A DNA stretch of 64,000 bases from Mastigias papua (GCA_964019165.1 OZ025284.1:1918521-1982520), one strand, 5' to 3'; shown: positions 1 through 22,434, counted from the first letter of the stretch. The notes: generated from the letters alone by a model not told the origin. Made by a program: numbers and translations.

Positions 1-129
1 TGATACTAAGCTCCAACTAGATACACTAGATTCTCTCAGTACAACCTTACCTAAAAGTTAATTGCCCATTACAATTAACACAGACTTGGCTTTGCTGCAT
101 TCAGTGACAGCTTGTTGCCTTACATCCAT

Positions 130-965
130 GTGCTTAGAAACCTAAGATCATTTTCAACGCAATATCTAACAGAGAAATATCAAATACCTAGGAGTTCAGG
201 TGGACAATAGCCTTGATTGGAAGGAACATATCAAAGTAGATTCCTCCATGGTCTCAAAAGCTATGGGGTTTCTAAAGCAAGCTAAAAGATTTCTGTCTGT
301 CGCTTCTTTAAAAACATTGTACTTAAGAATTGTTGAGCCACCTTTTAGAATTGCTGTTCTGTATGGGGCTGCTGTGGCTCTACTGCAAAGTCACAGTTGC
401 AGAAGCTCCTAAACAGAGCAGCTAGAATAGTGACAAATAGTGGCGCTGATACTCCAAGTAGCTTTCTCATAAAGAGTTTAGGCTGGAAGACCATTGATGA
501 ACTTATCTCATGGGATATGAAATTCATGGTCTTCAAGTCTTTAAAGAATCAGGCACCGCAATACTTAAGTAGACTTTCTCAAGAAACTCTGAGTGTATCC
601 CACGGAACCTAGAAACACGGAAACAGACCTTAGGGTACCAATGAGCCCCTCTCAAAGTTGACAAAACTGCTTTTCATATCATGGTACTAAATCATGGAAT
701 ATTCTTAGAAAAGAGGCTAAACAGGCAGGTTCCCAATAAAGTATTAAACAACAGATTTAATTTTGGCAAATTTCTATTTTACTTACTTTTTACTGCTACT
801 GTTGCTTTTTATCTGCTCTTTACATATATGTAAATAAGGCGTTTATAGGCTTTTAATTAATTAGTATGTGTATTATTTGTATGTATTTAGATGGAGGCCC
901 CTTGAAAATCAGCTTTAAGGCTGAAGGGTGTCCCTCCTCAAAAATTTGAAGTGAAATGAAATGAA
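130..965 (+). mobile_element. LINE retrotransposon, 3' part of reverse transcriptase ORF and tail
   Basis: Decayed 3' end of a non-LTR retrotransposon. Three-frame reading gives the conserved C-terminal segment after the polymerase domain, with motifs YLGVQVDNSLDW (near 184-220), KTLYLRIVEP, LQNRAARIVTN (400-435), LGWKTIDEL and APQYLSRL. At least one frameshift near 340-400 and a stop near 612 separate the pieces, so it is dead. The 3' end has the hairpin-like GAAAATCAGCTTTAAGGCTGA and a short GAAAT repeat tail near 950-965. It is 5' truncated or runs past the window edge. It lies just downstream of the last visible exon of the minus-strand PH-domain gene, so it may sit in that gene's next intron. 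Family assignment rests on these motifs only. Confidence 0.85.
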
Positions 966-1030
966 AAAGAATCCAGCACTAATATTTACTCAAAAAATGT
1001 CTTTAAGGAAAGCAATACACTACTAAATAC

Positions 1031-5679
<4,649 letters not shown>

Positions 5680-6187
5680 CCTTGATATGATTTAATACAA
5701 AACTTGGTCAATCCTGCAGGGAAGAAGTACATGGCATTAATAGAGAAAAGATCTCTAAACATGAAATCCAATCTGTGAACAGCCTAACTGATGTGCTATA
5801 TTCAGAAACGATCATCCAGCCTAATCAGAAGTAACGTTTTTGCCTAACAGTTCCCTGTCACATCTCTATAATACAGAACGCTATTAAAAACCACTAGAAT
5901 CTATGCTTGATGCTAGAAGGAATGAAAATAGATCCAGATAGGGCTTTTTTTTATATATCACAGAAGCTGAGAATAATATCACCACAAAACTATCCTGTCA
6001 CCATCAATGTGAACTTATAATCCTAAGGTCCATCCTATGAGATCTCAACAAGTCATCATAAATTGTATTCACATAGCAAAATAAATCAATAGATTCATAT
6101 CTAACTAGTTTCAATTACTATCTTCCATCAGTAAACAAAGAAAGAATCTACAGATACAAGCAGAAATCAAAGTGTGATTCCTTAGGC
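5680..6187. other. Upstream flank of the PH-domain gene, no recognised feature
   Basis: AT-rich sequence just 5' of the start codon. It should hold the 5' UTR and promoter, but I could not place a TATA box or initiator with confidence. Confidence 0.4.
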
Positions 6188-6545
6188 CAGAGTTCACCAA
6201 ACAGTGGCCCAAGCACTGGATCTGGCCTGCAATGGCATTCTATCAGGCCCATTGATGGCAGAGTACCAGAAAAAGACTACTATTTGTATTACTATTTGGT
6301 ACATATTATTTGGCTTATGATTCAGTAATAATGTGTAAAATGCTGCTTCTATATTCCCATTCAGTTTGGGCTTTTGCAGTCATCCACATTTTATGTTAAA
6401 ACCTCATTTTCTTTCTTTCTGGCTATAAATCTTTTTCTCACAGATTTTCATCCAGCTTGTACGTATAGAGCAGAGCATTTATGTGGTTCATGTTCATCAC
6501 TTTTCCAGTTATCTGGCCTGCTGCAAAAAAGTATGGTGACCCCAG
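6188..6545. mobile_element. hAT-like non-autonomous element
   Basis: The ends CAGAGTTCACCAAAC and (reverse complement of the right end) CTGGGGTCACCATAC are imperfect TIRs of the CAGGGGTCACCAAAC type known from many hAT families. The flanking octamers CCTTAGGC and GCTTAGAT share the core CTTAG, consistent with a mutated 8-bp target duplication. Length is 358 bp with no transposase. Confidence 0.55.
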
Positions 6546-7138
6546 GCTTAGATAAACAACTCAGGCTTGGGACATCTTGCAGAGCAGAATCAAAGCTCTA
6601 GTCTAGGTCAATCTCATAGGGCAAAAATTGCACTATTTCCATTACAACATTATAAGGAACCAAACTTCTCTCACTGAGAAAGTCAATATGAGTGGAGATC
6701 ATTGTTATAGGGTACCTCAAATGATTCAAACAATCAATATAGATTATCCAATTGACATGACTGAATAAAAAATCATTGCTAGTAATGATACTGTAAGAGA
6801 AAAATTTCAGAAATGAGGAATGATACTTTAGGGCAGAATGATAGTGCAGAAACCAAGGAAATCTCATAATACAATGGCACCAAAACATCACTCAAAGCTT
6901 AGCTACCAAAAATAAATATAAAAATGCAGGTCTATTAATTAATGATGGAGCTCAAACAAAAAGGTGCCAGAAGAGACCTGGTGAAGGATAGGTTAACTTG
7001 GAAGTCAATTGTGAAGAATCATCCAGCACTTGCCAGAAAGCAAACACAATGATGCTGATAATGAGTATGCCAATGATTAGTATGGTGATGGAATGTGTTG
7101 AATATTATGTTCCTCAGTATTGAAAATTCACAATTCCA

Positions 7139-7165
7139 ACACACACACACACACACACAAACACA

Positions 7166-7201
<36 letters not shown>

Positions 7202-7208
7202 CACACAC

Positions 7209-7289
<81 letters not shown>
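7139..7289. repeat. (CA)n microsatellite
   Basis: About 150 bp of AC repeat with a few interruptions (AAAC, ATACATAC). ORFs reading HTHT or VCVC across it are artefacts. The next 530 bases hold nothing I recognise. Confidence 0.95.
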
Positions 7290-7291
<2 letters not shown>

Positions 7292-7820
7292 GAAAACAAT
7301 AAAGTAGCAACAATGAACTTTAAAGAATACAAACAGAGTGCAATGGCAGACACCTGGCATTGAAGGGAATAGCAACACAAACAACAGTTAAAGACAGAGG
7401 TGCTAGGAAAGATGACTTTGCCTGTACCACTGGAACAAGAGAAGTACATAGAGGAGCAATAGAGGTTTCAGCAAAACCATCACTATTGTACAAGGTGCAA
7501 CAGTGGGAGATATATGCAGGCATATAGACTAATGCAATATAGCAATAAACATGGGAAAGCTTGCAAGAATGGGTATGAAGAGAAAGACAAAAGTAAAAAA
7601 TATGAAAACTAGCCCTTACTGTGTAAAACAAGATAAGATAGTAAAATTGAGAATAAGTAAGTGAAAAGTAATCCAGACAACTAAATAAGATAAGAATACT
7701 ACTCTACTTCCCTAATAGTAAGACTCCAATGGCTTAAAAGTTGCCAAAAACTTTCACACATATCCTACCCTTCCCAAAAAGCCTATCAATCATCTTACCA
7801 CAAATGTCTACCAGAAACCC

Positions 7821-11628
<3,808 letters not shown>

Positions 11629-12129
11629 TATAACCACCAGTAAATTCTAAATAGTTACTGACTGTTACCAAAATAATTAGCACCAAAGTACACACCCAGC
11701 TGTGAACTTTTTTCTTTCCTGTACTACAAAGAAAACCCCATATGCATTCTGACATATTGTCCCATCCAAGCTAAAAATACTCTGATAAAGAGTAAAAGTT
11801 TGGAAAGGATAACTTCTTTGGTGACAAAGTAACTTACACCAAGAATCAAAGCTGTAATAATAGCAGCTAATTTCACTGCAGCTCATAAATATATGATGGA
11901 TCTGACTACATAAGGTCAGATTGAAATCTCTGTGATATCTTGATATGAATGAATTTCATTTAAGTCCGTCTGTTTTGAAGTTTGTATATATGATTGTATA
12001 GAAGTTGTCATCTGGTCATTATTGGCAGGTGTTGTGAATCATCAAAAGTGGAGAGCTGGTCCATAATTGAAAGGTGGGTGTATTCAGCAGCTTCCAGGGG
12101 AGGCTAGCTGTTATGTAAAATTGCAGGTT

Positions 12130-12310
12130 TGCTGTTGAGATTTTTTGCTTTAGCTGTTGCGAAATAGAACGCTTAAAATTTTACATTTGATATTATGAGG
12201 CAAAGTTTCTCTTTTAACATAATTCTTCTAATACTTCTAATCAATATTATTTTAAGGGCCCTTGAAAATCAGCTCTGCTGAAGGGCAACCCATTGTGTGA
12301 AATATGAAAT
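12130..12310 (+). mobile_element. LINE 3' end fragment
   Basis: Carries CCTTGAAAATCAGCTCTGCT and GAAGGGCAACCC, closely related to the 3' hairpin of the LINE at 130-965, and ends in a GAAATATGAAAT tail. No coding part remains. Confidence 0.6.
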
Positions 12311-12621
12311 ATTGTTTTCGGCGATGTGCAAAAACGCCTCTTTGCAAGGAAGCTATTAGTTTTAGAATGAAATTCCATCAAAACAGTGTGGCTTTCATAT
12401 TGGAGTCGTTTTCACAATGCCTCTTCTGCAGCGAAGAGAACTGCGAAGTTTCACTTTTGCAAATAGGTGATACCATCAAAACCCTTGTTTGTTCGCCACA
12501 TCGTATGTTTGGCCACACAAATTGCAAGGAGAACTCCACTGCTAGCTATGATGAGTCCGCAAAAAACGTAACGTTGCAAGAAGGGATCATGGTTCTTGTA
12601 GAAAACATCGACAAGGCATAA

Positions 12622-13557
12622 CACAAAACCCTTACCACCAAAAGCTCTGGATATCTCTCATGAATATCACCAGGCCTAGCTGGTTGCTAGGACAAATTTA
12701 CACTAGCAGCTTGTTATTCTGTTGACCCTTCTCTTCCTGGTCGTTAAATATATATTGTGAGAGAAGTTTTCAACTTCAAATGCTGCAATCGTCGTTGATG
12801 AATGGTCGCAACTATTACCACTAATTCAATGCTGAAGAGGTGTCTCTACGACCCTAAGATGAAAAAATTTTTGAATCACTCGAATATTATTCATATATTG
12901 CTATATATTTATTTGAGTAGTAACTCCTGCTCGTCCTACCATATTGTCTTTCACTCAGCAAAGCGGAAACAAATTTTATACTGGAAGTACTTCATGTGAT
13001 ACCACAAAATTTGTCTCGATTTGAAAAGTCTAACATGGTGTTAATGATATATGGTGTCGTGACTGCCATTCCGTCATCAAATTACATAAAGTAACGGTTA
13101 AAATAACAGTACATTTCCAAGATCATTAGTAACCACCGCCAACCAATAAGGATCCTTTAGACCATTGATCTGCCCCACAACAAGCTTTACAATCTTGCAC
13201 TACTGCCAACTGAGTCAAGTTGTAACAATAAAACAGGGACAATTTTTGCTTGTCCGATATGTCCGCTTACAGCGGTTCTGCACAAATTTACAAATTTATT
13301 TATTTTATTATCATTAGTCATTTATAACTATAATCCACTAATCAAGCTGTGCGTAACTACCTATTCTGTTGATGGGTTTTGCAAATAAAATATATAGACA
13401 GATAGATAGACGAGCTTTCGAAACTGAAGTCCAGAATAGAGTTGATCTCCAGGCTTGATTATCTCGGCTGAAACAAGTCATTTCCTATCAAACGAATCTA
13501 TTCTGCAGAAGCTGAGAAATTATCGCTATATTTGTTAGTGTACTCTTCCACTGCAGT
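12622..13557. other. No recognised gene
   Basis: AT-rich sequence with only short ORFs and a short (GATA)-like tract near 13392-13412. Confidence 0.5.
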
Positions 13558-13559
13558 TT

Positions 13560-13690
13560 TTTTCTTCTTCTTCTTTGTCGTTACGCCCCTCATGGGGCCT
13601 GAGACTGACCCTAGGATCAGTGGACTGCCTGCCAATCGTAGAGGTGATTGAGTCGGCTACACTCAATCCACTCTGCTACCCCTAACAGTT
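13560..13690 (-). mobile_element. tRNA-like SINE, copy 1
   Basis: On the minus strand it begins GGGGTAGCAGAGTGG, a good match to an RNA polymerase III box A, and ends GGGGCGTAACGACAAAG followed by a (GAA)n tail. A second copy lies at 38961-39098 on the plus strand. No clear box B was found, so a tRNA origin is likely rather than proven. Its tail resembles the 3' end that follows the zinc-finger ORF next door. Confidence 0.6.
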
Positions 13691-13746
13691 ACTTCTTCTT
13701 CTTCCTCTTTTGTCGCCGTTAGGCATGAGGTGTGCAGTTGATTGTG

Positions 13747-14190
13747 TCACTGATCTGAGACCATGCAGGCCCTCGATTTTTGGTGTCTTGCCATATTGGT
13801 AGCAGTTACATTTGCACCGCAATATGTGCATATTGTTCTCTTTGAGACATACTTTCTTGCAGTCTGTGCACTAGCCTGATCTGATCTTCTATCTTGGGTT
13901 TCTCTCTCTTCTTGCACATTGTTCCTCTGTTCACAGCTCCTTACATGCCTTGCATAAAGAGCCCTCATAGCTCTCGGGTCAGTGACACAATGCACCGCAT
14001 TATAGGCCGACGATAGCTTTAAGGAGCTCCAGACATTGGCAAGGTGACTGTCTCTCCGTTGAGATCCTCTTTCCACGAGATCAAACGATTGATACCAGTA
14101 TGATTCTCGCTTCTTTGAGGCCCCCTTTGACTTCCTTTTGTCAGGGTCTCCCCTGTCCGCTCGGTACCCAACGAGAAGGTATGAAGTCAT
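13747..14190 (-). pseudogene. C2H2-type zinc-finger ORF fragment, probably the 3' end of a retroelement ORF
   Basis: 147 codons from an ATG at 14190. The N-terminal half is basic and charged (DPDKRKSKGASKKRE). The C-terminus has one zinc-binding motif, CTYCGANVTATNMARHQKSR, followed by AC and a stop. After the stop comes a short 3' region ending TAACGGCGACAAAAGAGG plus (AAG)n, very like the end of the neighbouring SINE (GTAACGACAAAG plus (AAG)n). That suggests the C-terminus of a LINE-type ORF that supplies the 3' end used by the SINE. No polymerase motif is present, so it is a truncated copy. I do not recognise the N-terminal part. Confidence 0.45.
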
Positions 14191-14210
14191 GACCGAGCCT
14201 AACAGTTACT

Positions 14211-14510
<300 letters not shown>

Positions 14511-17500
14511 GCACTAAACTTCTCAAAATTCCCTGCTTTACATCCGGCTTAGGGCTGGCATGGATTCAATCCAGTAAAAATTCTCATCATCACCACCATC
14601 ACTATCATTAAAATCATCATAATCATTACCAAAATCATTATCTCATCAGCAATAGCCGATTGGGCATATTCACCAGTTACTGTAGATCAGCACAGCCTGA
14701 AAATAAATTGAAGAATAAGGGCCACGACGAGAATCATAGTCAAGAATTTCACTTTGTATATTCATCTCATTTTGATTGACACTCATGTTGACATTAACGC
14801 TACCATTGACGAGTCATTTTAATGAGACACTATCATTGACAAATTTCATTAGACGCTACCATTGACAAATCCATAAGTCACATAAGACGTTCGGGGGCAT
14901 GCTTGTCCAATCTTCAGTTAAATATGAAAATAAAAGGGAGATTTATATAATCCTAAGTGGGAAACAATAATGCATATAAACCATCATTGCTTGTATTACG
15001 TAGTCAATCCTTAGTCTCTTCTGTCTAATTTAGGGGAACACCACCATCGAGCACTGGTGTTGCAAACTCCTGTCGAGCATCAATGGTACTTACAAGTTCA
15101 TCAACGATTTCGATCGAAATCAGAGGTCCTTTTAAGCAATTTTGACTAGTGAGGAATGATACACAGGGGCATCACAATCAGGAAAATCTAGGAACTTTAC
15201 TTTTAAATTTTCTTTTAGACTTCACTAATTTTCTTATTGTGTAGAAAGAATATAAAACAGGCATTGAGTATGACAAAGGAAATAAATAGAAAAGCTACCC
15301 AAGCTAAGGAATAAATCTTCAGACAATTCAAAATTTATTTTTACAGCAATTCTAACGAAAAAGGTAATAGTCAAAGGCCTAGTTGGAAATATCCCCACTA
15401 GTTTGTATGTTAAAAGGTTCCCTAAGCGAAATCCACTCAATGTGCTGCATTGTCAGTCCCATAGAATTACAACAGGTCACGTTGTTGTTGCTGCAAGTTG
15501 CAGTGGTTGGTTAAAGCGTAAAAATATTACACCAGGCTTTTTAGTGTCATGTAACTGAAACGCCCGGATACTTCCCTTGATACTTCATAATAACTGTTCT
15601 CAAATGTGCGAGGCTTTGGTGCATGAACTTAAAGAATTTTGCATTATTCTTCTTTTAAAACAATATTTATGTTCTTAACTACAATCCATAATTGAACGTA
15701 CATTTCAGCACAATTTGTCCATCTAAGAAAAGCGGCGCAGTGACTGGGGTGATAAGCAATGCCTATTTTAAAGGAAGGTTTCCAAGACCACATTATGCCA
15801 CGAAGAAAGCCGATCACGCCTCACAAGAACGTTTTGAGGACCACGCCTTGTCGCTCTCCAAAACCCCAGATATTACTCCCTGTTATTTAACGTTCCGTTA
15901 ATTCAACATTATCAAAAGTTGACCATATTTTTGTATTTCCGAGACCACTAAATGTGGCCAAGACCACTCTGAAATCGGCACTGTGGCAAAGACTGAACCA
16001 CCACGAGGGTTTACCTGCCACAGATGCTTGATGCATCAAAAACTATATTTACGTCAGATGTTTGCCAATCGGTTATCATATGAACTGTAGTCTAAATAAA
16101 GGTAACAATGCATCGTTGCGAAATTGCACAACTCAATGAGCCAAAGTTGATAGAAAATGGCAAAAATGCAAGGAGATTTGTAAGCTGTTACCATAAACGG
16201 CCGAAATGAGTCAATTTCATTTGCCTATCACGAGTTCTAACCTCTCCATATTTTACGGGAGTTTTTCGTCATATTAGACTCTATAAAAAAATCAGGTTTC
16301 TCAATTCATAATGTCTCCTAACAGCAGGTATGTGGATTATGACAAAAAACTATAAGTTTTATTGATTTTAGTTACCTTCTACGTCATATTACACCAATAA
16401 ATTGTTTATTTTACGTAATCCCAAGGTTTAATGGCCCTGAGCCATCTAACTATTTGAGATACTTTGCTGTCAAGAACGTTTTCGTGGCATCTCCACCAAG
16501 ACGGGGTGCAGTGCAATTTGATTGCTTTAAGATAATTTCTAGCGATTGCTCTAGTTGCTGCTCTGCAAACTATATCTGATATCAGTCTCCGAGCTGTTCG
16601 GCCCTTTGCTGTTGACTTCATCTTTCCAAGATCCTCCATTTCCTCTAGATTCAGGCAGTGGAAATCTAGTGACTTTCACTGTTAAGTGTCAGCACCTACT
16701 TCTGAGGTTCCGGAAGGCTAACCCGTTGCTCTGAATTTTAACTGGAATGTTACTATCCTTTTTCTCAGTGGCGTAGATAGGAAAATTGACAGGAGAGGCA
16801 AAAATATCGACTTGTTTTTACATTAATATTTTGAGCACAACATAGGGTATTGCTACTTAGCACGCAGAATAAGTTAAGCTCTTGTAAAGTGTTAACATTA
16901 TTGCAATAGGCAAGTAATACTTTATGAAATGCAGTCGAATCCAGCTTTATCTACTTCTCTCCATAGTTCGCCAACTTCTCATGTAGACAATTTCTCTATT
17001 ATTGGAGACACATGCAAAATACCCCTTGTCTTCGACCTTTTGCTTTCTACACGAAGCGCCCTCTTTCTAATTTCCATGCCCAGGTTTAGTCGATAGTTCT
17101 GAAAGATCTAATAAGCTACTTTGAAAAAGTATCGAGTGGTATTTGAGTCCGATACATCTCCTGGTCGTTATAGCAAAGGTACACATCACTACTTTACAGC
17201 CACTGTATGAATTATTTTGCATTAAAGCATCAAGATCTTGTCTAAGTAGGTAAAATATATTTATTTTTTCAGAGTTTGGCTGCTAACGGTTTCTTCACCA
17301 TTCGTTTATAAAAAAGCAGAGATGAGTTCAGTGACATTTAGACTTGATATGATGAAGGTATAGAATGAGTAACTATGTGCATTATATAATTAAGATAATG
17401 TACTTAAAAGTATTATCTCAAGCACAAAAATATGGAGAACAATTTTAGAAAAAGTTGAAGAATTGGAGTAATGCTAAAAACTAGAAAAGATGTATGCAAA

Positions 17501-17599
17501 TTAAGTAAAAGAGATAATAGTCCTGTGTGAATATATGGATTTTAAAGGCTTATGACTTATCGCTTTCTTAGGTCTTGAAAATCCAAAACTGAACTTTCC
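14511..17599. other. Gene-poor region, no recognised gene
   Basis: Contains scattered short ORFs only, the longest real-ATG one being 16406-16639 on the minus strand (77 codons, basic, no known motif). CAGTGGCGTAGATAGG near 16767 looks like an isolated hAT-type end. Confidence 0.4.
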
Positions 17600-17602
17600 T
17601 TA

Positions 17603-18236
<634 letters not shown>

Positions 18237-18239
18237 TTA

Positions 18240-19560
18240 CTTTTTGATCAGTCGAGTGGTACTTACCTATAAACCATTTTCATATAGAAAAACGTGTACC
18301 CTATTGCGAATTTTTTTTACTTCTCTACGGAAAGTAAAACATGCAAGTTCTGTTCTGTAGGCCTAATTGACTAATTACAATGCAATCTACGATCCAGGAA
18401 AACTATATAAAAGTATGAAAAAGCCCAGGAAGTAAAGTTCTGAAGGATTAGAGTGCAAAATTCCACGGCAGTAAAAGCTTCCGTATATAGCACTTTGAAT
18501 CTGCTACCGCTTCCCATTATGAGTAGTGCGCATCGAACAAACAAACAACTTGGTTGGAGAAGCTTATTCTCATGCGAATGAAAATGCATTACTCCTTCAA
18601 CCATACGTTGGTTTCTACCCAATTAGCAAGTGCTTTTAGTAAAACATCATAGCAAAATTCCGTATATCAGTTTTTCCTATTTTCGAACTATGATCAGGGC
18701 ACTAAAGTGGAAATCAGCACTTCATTGCGTACAGCGGAGTCCCCAAAACAAGGAACGTTGAGAACAAAACCTTTAGCTAGGTTCTTTATATAAAGGGAGT
18801 AAGTTCCTCCTTTTTACTTGCCAGTTTTACTCTTCATATAAAACATTGTTTATCAAGGGAGGGATGGGCCACCGGACGTTACGGTATATGTGTACATAGT
18901 TAAGGAACAATTGGTCATGATTGCGTCATAAGCAGTTCCGTGTCCAACAAAGTACCCCCGGGTTATATGCTATAACTTAAGTGTGTTGAGCGCAGTGCGT
19001 ATGCAGTTGCGAAGAGCGCTTACTGAGCCTGGAAGGTGCAGCAAACCACACGCTCAAGAAGAGACGAAGGGAAACAGTGAGAATTTTTAACAGAATACAG
19101 AGAGAGCACAATGGTATGTTGTATTGTACAATTGGATGTTGTGATTCGAAAAATATCGCTTTTTGTGACGTAACACGTAACGAGAATACCATAGATGTTT
19201 CTGGTTAACTGTCCGTTGCCTTGTTAGACAAGCTAAGCTACTCTTACTTGCCAATACTTTCGTGGCCTAACAAGGAATACGATTTGCATTCGTTGTTTTA
19301 CAGGGGTAAAAGAGTTTTACTGGACTTGACGTAGTAGACGAGAATACTCGTTATACTGTCATTTTGGGTGTATTAATGGGAAAGCGAAAAGTTCTATTGT
19401 TAGTAAGGACTTGGGGATTTGTTATCGTGCAGCTCTGCACACAGAATGTGCAGTTCTAGAAACGGGTGAGCAGTTGTAACGAATAACCTGTGCAGACTAT
19501 ATTAAATGCATCTTCTCTTTAAAAAGATTCACCTTAAAGTAGTGAAGTGTTGCAGAGATT
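18240..19560. other. No recognised gene
   Basis: Unique-looking AT-rich sequence, short ORFs only. Confidence 0.4.
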
Positions 19561-19869
19561 CAGGTGTGTAACTAGGAAGTTTTGAGGGCAGTGGTCCAAT
19601 CAACAAAAAAGGGCACACTAGAAACTTTCTAACGAGAATGTATCTTGAAATCATATTTTTCAAATTATAAATTAAGAGAAATTGTACGGAAAGTCAATAA
19701 GATTTCGGTACTTTCATGTGCAGCAAAGATTACAAGCAGGTCTGCCTAATATAATATAAAAATATAATGAACAGTTTCAAAAGTCTCGAAGAAAAGGGGC
19801 ATTTTTGCCAGTTTGAGGAATAGGGTATTAATCTAGACCCCCAGAGCCCACACCGCAGTTGTGCACCTG
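19561..19869 (-). mobile_element. Copy of short interspersed hAT-like family (copy 2, both ends present)
   Basis: Left end CAGGTGTGTAACTAGG and right end (reverse complement) CAGGTGCACAACTGCGG are imperfect TIRs, so this copy defines the element at 309 bp. Inverted relative to the other three copies. It contains the family's GGGGGTCTAGA and CACATGAAAGTACCGAAATC segments. No clean target duplication. Confidence 0.6.
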
Positions 19870-21426
19870 AGATATATTTTATGCATAACCTCAATGCTTG
19901 TTTTTTGGGAGCATTTCGTTTATGCTCACAAGAATCAAGGAATACTCCTCAATACATATAGTACCTGCGAGAATGATGTGCAACACTAATTTTTCTGCAT
20001 CAAGCACCACGCAACTTGAGGTTGTAAAGTTGCAGAGAAGTTGCGGAGAAGTTGCAAAGAAGTTGCTATGCAATTTATATATTGTATTGGAGATTGTTGT
20101 CTTCTCCGTCCATAATAACTATTTCTAGTCAAAAAGGTAGAATTAGAGAAAATTTCGAGCATTGTTGTATATGCAGTTTGCATTTTTTGCAGTTGAAGTG
20201 AAGCTGTTGAAAATAAGATAATAAAGGTAGTGAAAATAAATGGAGCTTAGAGAGTAGTTGCAAAAAGCCCCTACAATCAGCTCTCAATTTGGGCATTCAA
20301 GTGACTCTAGCTAACTGGCAGATGTTTTGATTAACAAACATTGAAATTTTGTGTATGAACTCTCCTTGTAGTTATTTGCATACTCAATCCGGGTTGCAAC
20401 GTTTGGATTTTTTGGCATAGAAGCTGGTTTTGTTCTGTGGAAAATGTACGCATGAATACATGAAATTGCAAGTAGCTATGTGGCTAGAATCAAAATGTGT
20501 TCATATGAGGGTAATTGAGGAAATTGCAGCCTGTAAGACAAACAATAACGGAGAACTGTGCCTGGGCAAGCCAAACTCGGCAGCCTAGCATGAGTACTTA
20601 TGGAAAGTAGGGCAATTTCCGGCCATCTACTAGACTTCCCCACATAACCACTCTTGAATACCAATTCATTGTCGAGAATTTGGTACAGAAAGTGGCAAAA
20701 TGTTTGCAATTTCGTTTCTTCGTCGTATTTTCTGCAGAACCTGCAGCTATATTCTGTATACTTTCTAGTTTCTTTTCGAAACTTCCCCAAGAACTTGCCT
20801 TGTTTTATTAGGCTTTCCTTTTCAAGTCAACTTTTAGGAGGAAACACATTCTACTGTAAAACTAGAAGATCTAAGGTACTCTAGTACCGACCGACTTTGA
20901 ACCCAGGAAAATCTATTTTAAGTTGAATTTATTGCTTTAGCCCCACAGGTAATAGCGCTTTTCTACAGATAAGCAAGGCCTTGAGTCATTGCTATGATTC
21001 TCATTCGTTCTCTCTACACCGAGTACCTGGGTAGCCGGTTGCAACATCGAAGAGATAAAATCAAAGAGCGCCTATCCGGCAGACAGGAGGGCAGATTCCC
21101 CCTGCCCTCGCCTAGGTGGGGCAAGAGGGGCAAGTAGTGTCCTCTAAAATAGGGCTATTTGCTTATGTTTAGACAAGGTTTTTCCTAATAAATAGAATTT
21201 TGAGATAAAAGTCTACCCCTGTAGGAGCAGGCAACTTGGAGCAGATATCCATATAAGCAATATGTCATGTACCCCAGGGCTAACGTAGTTTTAGTAGAGA
21301 CTTTCCCGATGAGCCCTCAGTCGAGACCTTGCCCCCTGCCCTATACACGTGCAAGCATCACTGATGAAACCTATGGGAAATGGAAATGGCCACCCCATGG
21401 CTAACTTTAGCGTGCAGTGGTAACCA
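19870..21426. other. No recognised gene
   Basis: Contains a minus-strand ORF ending at 20476 with no ATG at its upstream boundary and no known motif. Nothing else stands out. Confidence 0.4.
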
Positions 21427-21635
21427 ATTTGTACAGTGATAAAATGGCTCGCAATGTAAAGTGATTAGAAGTAAAGGCATGCAATAATGGAATAACTTAG
21501 CTCATCAAAAGAGTATTCGCATGACGATTTGTGTCACCTATTGCTTTGATTGAGATATCAATTGCGACATCAATATTAATTACTAATCAATTCCCAATCA
21601 TTAACAATCTCTAATCAATGCTCAATCAAATAGAT
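21427..21635 (-). repeat. Interspersed repeat rich in ATTGATTG-like units (copy A)
   Basis: Reverse complement shares CAATTGAT..CTCAATCAA, GTCATGCGAATAC and ATCACTGTACAAATT with 56155-56365. The inner part is a degenerate tandem of ATTGATTR units. Confidence 0.55.
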
Positions 21636-21903
21636 TTGAAGAAAACCGGTGTCACTCACAGTAGAAACCCAGTGGCGTAGTGACAGGGGACAAGGTGTAT
21701 ACATCCCCCAGCAAAAAATCTTTCGAAAATTTTGGACCTTTGCCTCTTTGTAGCCAAGTTTTGCATTATAATCATTATATCTGATGGAGTCTAATTAAGG
21801 AAAGTTGTTGGAAAATTTCGCTTTAGCTCCCCAAAAATTAACCTCCTATTGCCCCCTCCTATGAAGGGAGCTTTGCATAAAACAAAACAGATACCAAAAT
21901 TGT

Positions 21904-21998
21904 CCTCATTCCTCCAAGGAAGAGCGAATATGCATTCCAGATTTATACCTCCTCATTCCTCCAAGGAAGAGCGAATATGCATTCCAGATTTATACCTC
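21904..21998. repeat. 47-bp tandem duplication
   Basis: Two nearly identical 47-bp units, each starting CCTCATTCCTCCAAGGAAGA. A diverged third copy with its left flank lies near 22180-22245. Confidence 0.85.
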
Positions 21999-22434
21999 CT
22001 GTCTGGAAATTTGTGTCGTGGTACGGCTTATTGTACGTAAAACAAAATCGGAAAAATAGCCTCACAATATGAAACATTGCCAGAATCAGTGGCTTGTCCC
22101 ATGAAGAGCACTTATTCAATTTCCTTGTCCAGTAAATACGGTCTGATTTGATCTTGAGCAGTCTGCCACCTTTGTTTAAAACAAGGAAAATACCAAAATT
22201 GTCATCATTCCTTTAAGGAAGAGTGACTTTGCAAAATAGATTTAAAGTTTGAGAACATGCTTGATTTCTCTTTTTGTGTACATCGTGAAAACGGCTCTCT
22301 GTGTAGCAGGCGAATGTTCAGTACTGTCTACAAAACACTACAAAGCTATCTTTGTTTTGAAAAGGTTTACCAATTAGAGTCGTTCATTCACAATGGAAAT
22401 GGGAAAATAGAACTATAAAGGCACGCAAATGAGT

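Noticed and set aside
12304..12618. 105-codon plus-strand ORF starting MKYCFRRCAKTPLC.
   Set aside because: It has a real ATG, but no known motif, no splice partners and no upstream promoter signs, and it starts directly in a LINE tail. Not supported as a gene.
16406..16639. 77-codon basic minus-strand ORF (MEDLGKMKSTAKGRTARR).
   Set aside because: No family recognised, and nothing around it suggests a gene; likely chance or an old transposon piece.
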